64,000 nt of DNA. It comes from Aquibacillus halophilus. Lineage in GTDB: Bacteria > Bacillota > Bacilli > Bacillales > Amphibacillaceae. Each line of letters opens with the position of its first letter. Positions within the stretch are counted from its first letter, which is position 1. Position numbers and translations under genes: made by a program. The notes under the pieces were generated by a model. It worked only from the letters and a program-made list of their open reading frames with translations, ran no database searches and was not told the DNA's origin. The DNA lies in NCBI RefSeq assembly GCF_009649745.1, contig NZ_WJNG01000002.1, positions 62,001-126,000 on the forward strand, given 5' to 3'. This document shows, one piece after another, positions 1 to 7,988 of this stretch.

Positions 1-1
1 T

Positions 2-790
2 GGAAACGCGGTGTCTAACAGAACAGAAGACGATCCGGCTTACTCCTTGCCTGTGTACTATAATGAAACAAACTTGTCTGCCTCAGAGTTAGGGCTAACG
101 GTTATCAATGCTACAGTTGATGAATGGAGTAAGGAATTAACGAACTATTCGCCAATCGTCGAAATTGAATCACAGGGCGTTCGCGCTTTAAATATTCAGT
201 ACATTGATTTTCTAGTCCCAGGTATCGTAGCAATGATGATTATGAGTAACAACATGAATGGCGTAGCCGGTCAAATATCAGCTTGGCGTGAGCGTGGTAT
301 TTTAAGAAGAATGCAGGGTACTAGATTGAAAGCATCCACGTTTATAGCAGCTCAAATCACTGCAAGACTTGCCCTTAATGGATTACAGGCTTTACTGGTA
401 TTGCTTATTGCGAACTTTATTTTTGGAGTTAGTGTTAATGGATCGTGGTTACTGCTAATCGGTTTAGTTATATTAGGAACTTTGGCGTTTATGGCGCTTG
501 GTTTTATCATTGCTGGTGTTGCCAAAAATCCTGAAAGTGCTGGTCCAATTGCTGGATTTGTTACATTCCCTATGCTGTTCCTGGGTGGTGTCTTTTTCCC
601 AATTAGCAATATGCCTGAATTTCTCCAACCTTTTGTACAAATTTTACCGATTGCTCATTTAAGCACGGCGCTCCGTGAAACCATGAATGTGGGAACACCG
701 ATAACCGGGCAATGGCTAGAAATACTAATCCTTTCCGGCTGGGCTATTGGCGCCTTCTTTGTAGCAAGTCGTACTTTTAGATGGGAATGA
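2..790 (+). CDS. ABC-2 type transporter permease, C-terminal part (cut by window edge)
   Basis: The reading frame is already open at the left edge, so the start lies outside the window. The visible 262 residues hold a short extracytoplasmic stretch, then about five or six membrane segments starting near VPGIVAMMIMSN. The late LGGVFFPISNMPEFLQ and HLSTALRETM stretches are typical of ABC-2 exporter permeases (the DrrB/NatB type). It would form the membrane channel of an exporter with an ATPase presumably encoded upstream. A 27-bp repeat starts 3 bases after the stop. The substrate cannot be told. Confidence 0.8.
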   Translation, partial: GNAVSNRTEDDPAYSLPVYYNETNLSASELGLTVINATVDEWSKELTNYSPIVEIESQGVRALNIQYIDFLVPGIVAMMIMSNNMNGVAGQISAWRERGILRRMQGTRLKASTFIAAQITARLALNGLQALLVLLIANFIFGVSVNGSWLLLIGLVILGTLAFMALGFIIAGVAKNPESAGPIAGFVTFPMLFLGGVFFPISNMPEFLQPFVQILPIAHLSTALRETMNVGTPITGQWLEILILSGWAIGAFFVASRTFRWE

Positions 791-793
791 AGA

Positions 794-820
794 GGGACAA
801 GGAGCCTGTCCCTGTGTCCC
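794..820 (+). repeat. 27-bp REP-like element, F orientation
   Basis: Full copy with spacer dinucleotide TG before the second TGTCCC. It lies 3 bases after the permease stop and 33 bases before the next start codon. Confidence 0.9.
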
Positions 821-853
821 AGTCAAATACGATGGTGAGTGAGGAAGATATTC

Positions 854-1708
854 ATGAAAATATTAGTGATAGGTGCATCGGGTAATGTCGGTCGATATGT
901 GGTCGATAAATTGCTGGAAAAGGGAGAAAAAGTGGTAGCTGCTGGAACCAATCTAGAAAATTTAGCAAATCTTTTTAAAGATAGGGTTGATCTCGTTTAT
1001 CTAGACCTAATAGCTCAAGATTCATTTGATCAAGCACTTGAGGGTGTAGACAGAGTTTTTTTAATGAGGCCACCTCACCTCGGAAAACCAGGCAATTTAT
1101 ACCCATTTATTGATGCGATGAAAGCTCATGGCATTCAATTGGTTTCGTTTTTGTCGTTAATGGGCGTAGAAACGAATACGATTCCTCCACATCATAAAAT
1201 CGAAAAGTATATTGAAGCAACCGGAATACCTTATGCACATATTAGACCAGGATTTTTTATGCAGAATTTATCAGGAATTCATTCTACTGAGATTAGAGAA
1301 AAGAATCAGATTTTTGTCCCAGCTGGAAAAAGTAAAACGAGCTTTATTGATGCTGCTGATATTGGGCTAAGTGTCGCTACCGTTCTACATCAGCCTGATA
1401 AGTTTAAAAATACTGCTCATACAATTACCGGGGCTGAAGCTCTAGACTATTATCAGGTAGCAGAAATTTTAAGTAGGGTGACTGGCAAAGGGATTACCTA
1501 CGCAAAACCAGGATATCTAAAATATAGAAGATATTATATTAATAAACGTGGGTTAGATAAGAAATATGTGAATGTGACAGTAGCTCTTTATTTTATGACG
1601 AGAATGGGCACGGCCAAACATGTGTCTAATGAATTTTTTGAGTTAACAGGAAAAACACCACGCTCTTTTGAAGAATTTTCGAGAGCTAATTTGACCTGCT
1701 TTATTTAG
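854..1708 (+). CDS. NmrA-like NAD(P)-binding atypical SDR
   Basis: This 284-residue protein begins with a Rossmann strand and the glycine motif GASGNVG (residues 7-13), as in NmrA/YesF-type atypical short-chain dehydrogenases. These act as NAD(P)H-dependent reductases or redox sensors. IRPGFFMQNL and the acidic FIDAADIG stretch are also typical of the family. An in-frame GTG exists 15 bases upstream at 839, but the AGGAAG ribosome site at 842-847 fits the ATG at 854. It appears monocistronic, with a strong terminator at 1860-1900. Substrate unknown. Confidence 0.8.
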   Translation: MKILVIGASGNVGRYVVDKLLEKGEKVVAAGTNLENLANLFKDRVDLVYLDLIAQDSFDQALEGVDRVFLMRPPHLGKPGNLYPFIDAMKAHGIQLVSFLSLMGVETNTIPPHHKIEKYIEATGIPYAHIRPGFFMQNLSGIHSTEIREKNQIFVPAGKSKTSFIDAADIGLSVATVLHQPDKFKNTAHTITGAEALDYYQVAEILSRVTGKGITYAKPGYLKYRRYYINKRGLDKKYVNVTVALYFMTRMGTAKHVSNEFFELTGKTPRSFEEFSRANLTCFI

Positions 1709-1859
1709 AGAACAACTTTTAAAAATTGTAAGAGGAAAAGCTAAATGAGATTTATGGTGGGGAATAGAAGTATTTAGAAAGGCATCAGTCAATATTTAGT
1801 AGACGAATTTTTTCCTGATGCTAACTAGGTATATGAATATAGAAGTAAATATTGCAGTA

Positions 1860-1900
1860 GATGCCAGGTGTTCTTCAATGGGAACCTGGCATCTTTTTTT
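1860..1900 (+). terminator. Intrinsic terminator
   Basis: A stem of about 10 bp (GATGCCAGGT against ACCTGGCATC) is followed by seven T on the plus strand. It lies about 150 bases past the NmrA-like gene. Confidence 0.75.
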
Positions 1901-1921
1901 AGTATAACTCTTAGTTATCGA

Positions 1922-2887
1922 TCAATTCTTCTCTTTGAGAATGGAATAAGCTCCACTGAACATTGCGAATAGTAACCCAGTTATAGGAAAGACAATCCAA
2001 TTAATATGCCATTGATTAAAAACTAACCCACTGACTAAAAAGATGATAACAGCAAGAGGCCATACAATTGATCCGATCGCGCCAATTACTTTGTTTTTTT
2101 GTTTATTACTATGAGTGTACTCATCAATTTTTAAAAGCTTTTTATAGCTTTCCTTTTTCATGCCAAAATAAATAAAAATGTTAACGGCGACAGAAACGAT
2201 CATTAATAGTACAACTACACCATAGGATGATGCGCTTTCACTCATCGGGGCTGTTATAAATAGAAAAATTGGTGAGACAATACATAGAACTACACCGATA
2301 ATTATAGCTTTGGTATAGGTTGGATCATACGAATTACTTTTGTTTTTAATAGATTGTCTCAAATGGCTTGGAAGTTCAAAATCATTCTCGATATACTTGA
2401 ATCTATCTGTGGTCATTCCGCTATAGATAAATAAACCAACAGCTACCGCAACAAGTAATAGCAATGGAATAAGACCAACAATACCAGCATAGTTGTCAGA
2501 TACGCCTGTTATCAAACCATCTCCAATTAATTGAGTAATTAAGATTAGTAGCGCTGCACCAAGGATACAGAAAGTTACCCCCAAACCAATCAATTTACTA
2601 GCCTTTTTGTTTACCTCCAAATAATCATTTACTTCATTCTCAGTAAGCATAGGAAGTTCTTCTGATTGATCATCAAGTTCTATGTCAAATTCTTTAATTA
2701 GTTCATCTATATTTCCGAATTCAGAGATAACAATACCTATCGCTTCATTTTCTGATTTCCCGTTTCTTTTCAGTTCATTATATTTATCTTCCATACTAGA
2801 CAATAAATCTTCTTTAAGGTCTAGAATTTTCTTGTTTTTTGGTAAAGTCGCAAACATATTATCTAGATAATTAATAATTGTGTCCAC
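1922..2887 (-). CDS. HAAS/DUF1700-type membrane protein paired with PadR
   Basis: The 321-residue protein has an N-terminal soluble helical domain (about residues 1-85) with the pattern LPKNKKILDLKEDLLSSMEDKY and ISEFGNIDEL. This matches the HAAS/permease-prefix domain commonly encoded next to PadR regulators. Then come about six hydrophobic helices in two repeats, each preceded by a short basic or acidic segment. Translation starts at GTG, directly after the stop of the upstream padR gene, with an AAGGAGG site inside the padR end, so the two are co-translated. The family's role is not well defined; the pairing suggests a PadR-controlled membrane regulator. Confidence 0.75.
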   Translation of the reverse strand: MDTIINYLDNMFATLPKNKKILDLKEDLLSSMEDKYNELKRNGKSENEAIGIVISEFGNIDELIKEFDIELDDQSEELPMLTENEVNDYLEVNKKASKLIGLGVTFCILGAALLILITQLIGDGLITGVSDNYAGIVGLIPLLLLVAVAVGLFIYSGMTTDRFKYIENDFELPSHLRQSIKNKSNSYDPTYTKAIIIGVVLCIVSPIFLFITAPMSESASSYGVVVLLMIVSVAVNIFIYFGMKKESYKKLLKIDEYTHSNKQKNKVIGAIGSIVWPLAVIIFLVSGLVFNQWHINWIVFPITGLLFAMFSGAYSILKEKN

Positions 2888-3217
2888 TTAATATTCCTCC
2901 TTAACAAATCGGTTAATAACTTCTTTTGTTAATTCCCACTCTTTACATTTCTCTTTGTAATAGTCTATTCCTGCTTGGGTTATCCTGTAGTAAGTGCGTC
3001 TTTTTCCGAAGGTTTCATCCTTATAAAATGATTCAATGTAATTATTTTTCATTAAACGATTGAAGGCAGAATAGAGAGTGGTTTCTTTGATTACATATTT
3101 CTCATCGGAAAGATTTTTAATTTTTTTTGATATTTCATATCCGTAGGAATCATTGTCTAGTAGTAAATATAGAATAATTGTGTCGTTATACCCTCGAATA
3201 ACATCACTGCTGATCAA
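2888..3217 (-). CDS. PadR family transcriptional regulator
   Basis: This 109-residue protein shows the PadR winged-helix pattern: LYLLLDNDSYGYEISKKI near the N-terminus, the recognition region ETTLYSAFNRLMKNNYIES, and the wing GKRRTYYRITQAG. It starts with TTG behind an AAGGAG site. It is the first gene of a two-gene operon with the HAAS-domain membrane protein. A perfect 14-bp inverted repeat at 3301-3340, about 85 bases upstream of the start, is a candidate operator. The inducer is unknown. Confidence 0.88.
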   Translation of the reverse strand: MISSDVIRGYNDTIILYLLLDNDSYGYEISKKIKNLSDEKYVIKETTLYSAFNRLMKNNYIESFYKDETFGKRRTYYRITQAGIDYYKEKCKEWELTKEVINRFVKEEY

Positions 3218-3538
3218 ATGTATGCTCCTTTCCTTGTTTAGTTTGATATGCGCATTTTTAAAATTGATTAGTTCGTTTTAATACACCAGTCGTACTTCAT
3301 CTGTCGTAGTAATTTTAATGTAACATAATTACTACGACAGGTAAAGTAGTTTTCGGTTATCCTTGCAAAAATAGGTAAATGATACAACTTAATTTTTGAT
3401 TTGAGATAAGAAGAAAAACGTCGAGGGGAGTGGGATCCTATTTTGTCGCTATTGTAGTGCCAAGCCCATCGTGAATATGTCTAGGACTCGGCACCAATTT
3501 TGGAATCATGGAGAACTAGTAGGATTTTTTATGCATAG
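3218..3538. other. Intergenic region between the padR and UbiA-type genes
   Basis: Apart from the palindrome at 3301-3340 and the presumed padR promoter, there is a weak imperfect hairpin near 3460-3500 (GTGCC...GGCAC). No convincing gene was seen. Confidence 0.5.
3301..3340. promoter_or_regulatory. Perfect 14-bp inverted repeat upstream of padR
   Basis: The arms are CTGTCGTAGTAATT (3301-3314) and AATTACTACGACAG (3327-3340) with a 12-base spacer. No T-run follows the plus-strand arm, so a protein-binding site (PadR autoregulation or another repressor) is likelier than a terminator. The partner is inferred from position only. Confidence 0.5.
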
Positions 3539-4462
3539 CTAAATGAAAATACCAAGCCATACACCATTAATCATTGCCAAAATTAGGATGATTTTTTCAT
3601 AGGCTGATACATGATTTGGGTCACTGACTTGCATTTTTATGACTAGAAAAATAGCAGCTCCCACTAGGATAATCAGTCCTACCATTGCGATTGTCCGATC
3701 AAATCCTAACCAGAACGCACAGATTCCGGTAAGAAAAAAATACAATAATGCAGGAAGCCGACTGAAGAAGGGGCCAAACTTTTCGCTAGCCCACACAACA
3801 CTTGTTATTTTGCTAGGAGTTGCCTCTTTATCAGCATCACGATCTGGGATATGGTGTACCATTACCCATGCGATACAAAATAAAGCATTAATGATGGCAT
3901 TTTGCAGTGCCCATTGTGGAATCGAATCTAAGGTTAGCCAAGCACCTGCTAGTCCAAGAGCCAACACAGATGGAAATGTTGCTAGCCACTCACCGACAAA
4001 AGGTCGATAGCTTAACCTTAGTGGAGGGAGAGAATACGAGATTGAACCCCATAATCCGATGATAAGTAAAATTGCAATCTTATTAAAATCGAAAATAACC
4101 AATCCGATTACAGTCATTCCTAGTAAAAAAATAAGTATTTTCCCGAAACGCCAGAGGGATGAAGCGGAAATAAACCCCATCTGAATCACTCTACTTCCAC
4201 CAGATAATATAGCCGGACTATGATGATCTGTTCCTGATTTATCATCAAAGTAATCGTTTAATACATGTGTGAGGACACCATGAATTAAAAAGGCAGCAAA
4301 AAGTAACAAGAGGAATGTGGGAATTAAAGCTTCAGTAGGGATTGAATAATATAAGTAAATAGGAAGAACAGTAGAAACAATCGTAGTAACACTGGAAGAA
4401 ATAACCGCAATTGACCGAAGTAACAGCCAACCTCCTTTTATTGAAAATGATAGATTCGTCAT
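3539..4462 (-). CDS. UbiA-family prenyltransferase
   Basis: This 307-residue polytopic protein has about eight or nine membrane helices. Two aspartate-rich motifs diagnostic of UbiA enzymes are present: NDYFDD at residues 69-74 and DRDAD at 207-211. Both bind the Mg-diphosphate of a prenyl donor. The family moves an isoprenoid chain to an aromatic or other acceptor in the membrane, as MenA does in menaquinone synthesis. The sequence is not close enough to assign menA. The start ATG has GAGGAG upstream. No pathway genes adjoin it; a polyprenyl synthase lies 28 kb away. Confidence 0.85.
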   Translation of the reverse strand: MTNLSFSIKGGWLLLRSIAVISSSVTTIVSTVLPIYLYYSIPTEALIPTFLLLLFAAFLIHGVLTHVLNDYFDDKSGTDHHSPAILSGGSRVIQMGFISASSLWRFGKILIFLLGMTVIGLVIFDFNKIAILLIIGLWGSISYSLPPLRLSYRPFVGEWLATFPSVLALGLAGAWLTLDSIPQWALQNAIINALFCIAWVMVHHIPDRDADKEATPSKITSVVWASEKFGPFFSRLPALLYFFLTGICAFWLGFDRTIAMVGLIILVGAAIFLVIKMQVSDPNHVSAYEKIILILAMINGVWLGIFI

Positions 4463-4587
4463 AGTATTTAACTCCTCGTCAAGTATTTATTATCTAGTAC
4501 TAGTTCTCAGAACTATACCCATTTTAACTGAAATATAAAGCTAACAGGCTATTTTTTTAAAGTTAGCTGTGTTTAAAATCACACCAT

Positions 4588-4602
4588 TGATAATGGTTAT
4601 CA
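4588..4602. promoter_or_regulatory. Fur-box-like 7-1-7 palindrome
   Basis: TGATAATGGTTATCA matches the Bacillus Fur consensus TGATAATNATTATCA at every fixed position except one. It sits just before a TATAAT hexamer (4605-4610) and about 50 bases upstream of the cupin gene, a position suited to iron-dependent repression. Confidence 0.6.
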
Positions 4603-4649
4603 ACTATAATTAAATTAGAACAAAAGTACAACTAAAGGAGATGCTAAAA

Positions 4650-4991
4650 TTGAAAAAGCATAATATCAAAGACTTTCTAGAATTTAGTGAAGAAAGGTTT
4701 ACCAAGCGTGTTGTATTCAAAGAGGATAAAACGACAGTATTTATTCTTAATTTCAAAGCTGGACAATCTCTTCCGGCCCATAAACACCCTAAATCAAATG
4801 TACAAATCTTAGTTTTGCAAGGCGAAGGAACGTTCACAGTTGATGGGGAAGAAGTGGTAGCAATGCAAGAAGATACGCTATTTCTTACTGGGGACGAGGA
4901 GCTAGCTTTTTCCAATACTGGACCTGAGAATGTAAGTCTCTATGTTATGCTTAATAGAATACCTGACGACAGGTATGCGGAGAACCTGTAA
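4650..4991 (+). CDS. Small single-domain cupin
   Basis: The 113-residue protein carries the core cupin pattern: AHKHPKSN (histidines near 44 and 46) followed by ILVLQGEG. The glutamate usually found after the second histidine is Asn or Gln here, and the histidine of the second cupin motif is absent, so the metal site may be incomplete. An in-frame ATG at 4641 directly abuts the AAAGGAG site with no spacing, so TTG at 4650 is the better start. The Fur-like box and TATAAT upstream suggest iron-responsive expression. Enzymatic role unknown; a terminator follows. Confidence 0.75.
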   Translation: MKKHNIKDFLEFSEERFTKRVVFKEDKTTVFILNFKAGQSLPAHKHPKSNVQILVLQGEGTFTVDGEEVVAMQEDTLFLTGDEELAFSNTGPENVSLYVMLNRIPDDRYAENL

Positions 4992-5013
4992 AACATGTTA
5001 TATAAGAAATGAA

Positions 5014-5054
5014 AAATCACTCGTCATCTTGATTACGGGTGATTTTATTTTTTT
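5014..5054 (+). terminator. Intrinsic terminator of the cupin gene
   Basis: AAATCACTCGT pairs with ACGGGTGATTT (one G-U pair) around a 10-base loop, and a T-rich run follows. Confidence 0.75.
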
Positions 5055-5157
5055 GCTTAGTTTTGAGAGGTTTAACCTAAATATCAATAGATAATTTTCG
5101 AATAACTTGAAATCAAAAGGGAAAGCATACACATAATAAAATTAAAGGTGTGTGTAT

Positions 5158-6078
5158 ATGATTAAAAAGTTAATTCTGATTGTATTATTGTGTGTCGTTA
5201 GCACTGCAACCTTAAGTGGAGAAACAAAGGCGATTTCAGAAGAAAGTACCGTTCGTGAAGATTTGAAGGACCTTGAAAGGGAGCAAGACCAAATTGACAA
5301 GTTACTGAAAGCCATCAATGATATGTATGAGGAAGAAGGTAGTGACAAGCCTGAATTTTCTTATGATGAACGGAACAAACGTATAATCATACATTTCAGC
5401 AACGATGAAGTGAATGACCAATATCAAAAAGAGTTAACAGAGGAAATTTCTTCACTTGCAAAGGACATCGGTCTTGAACATTTAGATATTAAATGGCAGA
5501 AAGAAAAGAAAGATTTACCGGAACCTTCAAAGAAAGAAAAAGAACGGATAGAGATTTCTAGTAAGATTATGAATCAAATTACCGACTCTTTAAGAGAAGA
5601 GGGGTATGATGTTGATTCCTTGTCTCTCAAGCAGCATGTAGTTTATATACGTATGGATGAATCAGTAGAAAATTTTAAAAAGAATAAAGATAAAATCAAA
5701 GCAGTTGCAGAGGATTCAATTGCTTCGATCACAAAGGAAATCTTTGAAGTTAACGTTACAAGAAAATCAGCTGAAGAAAAACTAGAACAACAATGGAGTC
5801 CAATTTTTCACGTTGTAAGTAATTTAGCGGAAAGAAAGTTTGCAGAATATCGTGGCTTTGCCTATTCGTTTCATCCTGCGCCTTTGCAAATTATCATCAA
5901 GACAAATATTGAAAAACCAAGTTGGTTTGAAAAGTGGGTTTCCAAAACCGATGAAAGAGTCGTGGAAATAGAAAATTATGTTGAGGAAATAATTGCTGTG
6001 AAAAAGGAACAGCTACAGGTGACTGATATTCCATATGAAATTATCATAAGAGGTAAAGACGAACAGAAGCTTAACTAA
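5158..6078 (+). CDS. Secreted protein of unknown function
   Basis: The 306-residue product begins MIKKLILIVLLCVVSTATLSG, a typical signal peptide without a clear lipobox. The charged mature part is rich in Glu and Lys, with likely coiled coil near residues 35-60 and several alternating strand/helix segments. The AAAGGTG site at 5144-5150 selects ATG 5158 over an in-frame GTG at 5152. It stands alone, with a terminator hairpin just downstream. No family was recognised. An extracytoplasmic location is the only firm inference. Confidence 0.65.
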   Translation: MIKKLILIVLLCVVSTATLSGETKAISEESTVREDLKDLEREQDQIDKLLKAINDMYEEEGSDKPEFSYDERNKRIIIHFSNDEVNDQYQKELTEEISSLAKDIGLEHLDIKWQKEKKDLPEPSKKEKERIEISSKIMNQITDSLREEGYDVDSLSLKQHVVYIRMDESVENFKKNKDKIKAVAEDSIASITKEIFEVNVTRKSAEEKLEQQWSPIFHVVSNLAERKFAEYRGFAYSFHPAPLQIIIKTNIEKPSWFEKWVSKTDERVVEIENYVEEIIAVKKEQLQVTDIPYEIIIRGKDEQKLN

Positions 6079-6094
6079 ACAAGGGTTGATAGAT

Positions 6095-6124
6095 AAAACT
6101 CGTCCTAAAGGATGAGTTTTATTT
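6095..6124 (+). terminator. Hairpin terminator after the secreted protein gene
   Basis: AAAACTCGTCC pairs with GGATGAGTTTT (one G-U pair) around a four-base loop. The following tract is only moderately T-rich. Confidence 0.6.
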
Positions 6125-6297
6125 ATGGTAGCAGAGGAATTATACTTGGTTCAATTCATAGAGGTTTTTTTAACAAGGTGATATAATTTAAATGTTTGTG
6201 ACAGTCATGATAAGCATGTCTTTCCAAATGATTAGTTTTGTAAGCCTATACATAAGTAAGAGTATTTAAATTTTTATACAGAATGGAGATTTTACAG

Positions 6298-7839
6298 ATG
6301 CATTATCTAAATCCAGTTATTCCTGGTTTTTATCCAGATCCAAGTATTGTAAGGGTAGGAGAAGATGATTTTTACTTAGTAACCAGTTCTTTTGAGTATT
6401 TCCCAGGTGTACCAATTTTTCATAGTAAGGATTTAGTTAATTGGGAGCAAATAGGAAGTGTTTTAACAAAAAAAAGTCAATTAAACCTTGAAAATGTAAA
6501 GAGCTCTGGAGGGGTTTATGCTCCAACATTAAGGTACCATAATGGAACTTTTTATATGATAACAACAATTGTATCAGGCATTGGGAATTTTTATGTAACA
6601 GCAGAAGACCCAAGAGGCCCTTGGTCAGATCCAATTAAAATTCCATATGGAAATATTGACCCTTCATTAATGTTCGATGATGATGGAAAAGTATATGTCA
6701 CCATTCAGAATAGTGAGGGATATGATTCTCATATTATTCAATATGAAATTGATAGTAAGACAGGTGAAGCCTTAACTGAGCCAGTTGTTATTTTTGAAGG
6801 CGATGGAGGTCAATGGACTGAAGCACCGCACTTATACAAAATAAATGGCACGTATTTTCTCTTATGTGCTTCTGGTGGAACAGGAGAGGATCATAGAGCA
6901 ATTATTGCTAGAAGTAGCGATCCAAATGGTCCCTTTGAATTATTTAAATCACCGATTCTAACTCATAATAAAATGCCAAATCATCCTGTCCAAAACATCG
7001 GACATGCTGATTTCGTTGAAGATAAAAATGGTAACTGGTGGGCTGTTTTTTTGGGAACTCGTCCAGTAAATCAAAAGTACACCATTCTAGGGCGAGAGGT
7101 GTTTTTAGCACCTGTAACGTGGACAGAAGACGGTTGGCCGTTAATCGATAATAATGAGGGTAATGTTGATCGAATGATGGAAACCGATAATCTTTTAGGA
7201 GATTCAAATGTAAAAGAATTTCATGTAAGTAAAGATGATTTTAATGAGGACGTTTTGGCACCGTCGTGGTTGTTTCTTAGAGCAAAAGATGATGACAACT
7301 ATTCCTTAACTGAGCGTAAAGGCTGGCTTCGATTGTTGGGAGTTGCCGACAACTTAGATGATAAAACAGGTGTACCAACTTTTATTTCCAACCCACAACA
7401 GGATGCTCAAATGCAGGTTAGTACTCTACTTGATTTCGATCCTAAAAATGATGGAGAAGAAGCTGGATTAACGGCTAGATTATATGAGGAAAATCACTAT
7501 GATCTTAGTGTCAAGCAAATAAACAATGAAAGATTTGTTATTGCTTCAACTACGATTAAAGGTAAAACTGAAGAAATTGCTCGTCATTCCCTACAAAACA
7601 GCAAGATTCAGTTAAGTATTTCTTCTGATAATGAAAATTATTATTTTAAATTTGCTGAAAAAGAGAATCAATGGGAAGTACTGGGAAACGCTGAGCAAAA
7701 ACATTTATCTAAAGAGGAAAATGGTGGTTATGGTGCTGTTTTCACTGGTGTCTGTCTAGGGTTATATGCCACGGGAAATGGCAAAGACAGCAGTACTCCA
7801 GCATACTTTGACTGGATTAATTATGAAGGGAAAATATAA
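6298..7839 (+). CDS. Glycoside hydrolase family 43 (beta-xylosidase/arabinosidase type)
   Basis: The 513-residue protein starts with the five-bladed propeller domain of GH43. The three carboxylates are visible: catalytic base Asp14 in GFYPDPS, Asp121 in GNIDPS as pKa modulator, and the general acid Glu175 in WTEAPHLY. From about residue 320 a second beta-sandwich domain follows, as in XynB-type enzymes. With no signal peptide it should act on imported xylo- or arabino-oligosaccharides. ATG 6298 with GGAG upstream is preferred over ATG 6283. It is monocistronic with a strong terminator. A poor cre-like sequence at 6239-6252 has two mismatches. No xylan-uptake genes adjoin. Confidence 0.9.
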   Translation: MHYLNPVIPGFYPDPSIVRVGEDDFYLVTSSFEYFPGVPIFHSKDLVNWEQIGSVLTKKSQLNLENVKSSGGVYAPTLRYHNGTFYMITTIVSGIGNFYVTAEDPRGPWSDPIKIPYGNIDPSLMFDDDGKVYVTIQNSEGYDSHIIQYEIDSKTGEALTEPVVIFEGDGGQWTEAPHLYKINGTYFLLCASGGTGEDHRAIIARSSDPNGPFELFKSPILTHNKMPNHPVQNIGHADFVEDKNGNWWAVFLGTRPVNQKYTILGREVFLAPVTWTEDGWPLIDNNEGNVDRMMETDNLLGDSNVKEFHVSKDDFNEDVLAPSWLFLRAKDDDNYSLTERKGWLRLLGVADNLDDKTGVPTFISNPQQDAQMQVSTLLDFDPKNDGEEAGLTARLYEENHYDLSVKQINNERFVIASTTIKGKTEEIARHSLQNSKIQLSISSDNENYYFKFAEKENQWEVLGNAEQKHLSKEENGGYGAVFTGVCLGLYATGNGKDSSTPAYFDWINYEGKI

Positions 7840-7857
7840 GCTAGTCTATATGAAGAA

Positions 7858-7891
7858 ACAAAAGCTTGAGTCTTGTACTCAAGCTTTTGTG
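7858..7891 (+). terminator. Intrinsic terminator of the GH43 gene
   Basis: A perfect 14-bp stem (ACAAAAGCTTGAGT) with a five-base loop, starting 19 bases after the stop. Confidence 0.8.
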
Positions 7892-7926
7892 TTGTAAAAT
7901 CTAGGTGTGGAGAAAAGGTCTATTAT

Positions 7927-7979
7927 ACCTTGTCAATCTCTGATATAGTTAAGCCAACAATATCAGAGATTGGCAAGGT
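7927..7979. promoter_or_regulatory. 20-bp inverted repeat overlapping a ribosome binding site
   Basis: The arms at 7927-7946 and 7960-7979 pair over 20 positions with one G-U pair. The right arm includes most of the AAGGTG ribosome site of the CAP-domain lipoprotein gene starting at 7989. If transcribed, the hairpin would hide that site; alternatively it is a protein-binding site. Confidence 0.5.
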
Positions 7980-7988
7980 GATTAATAG

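Noticed and set aside
1744-1830. A protein-like frame with in-frame TAG codons after the NmrA-like gene
   Set aside because: Too short (about 30 codons) and without a recognisable family; could be chance.
6239-6252. A cre (CcpA) site upstream of the GH43 gene
   Set aside because: TGTAAGCCTATACA misses two fixed positions of the consensus; too weak to list as a feature.
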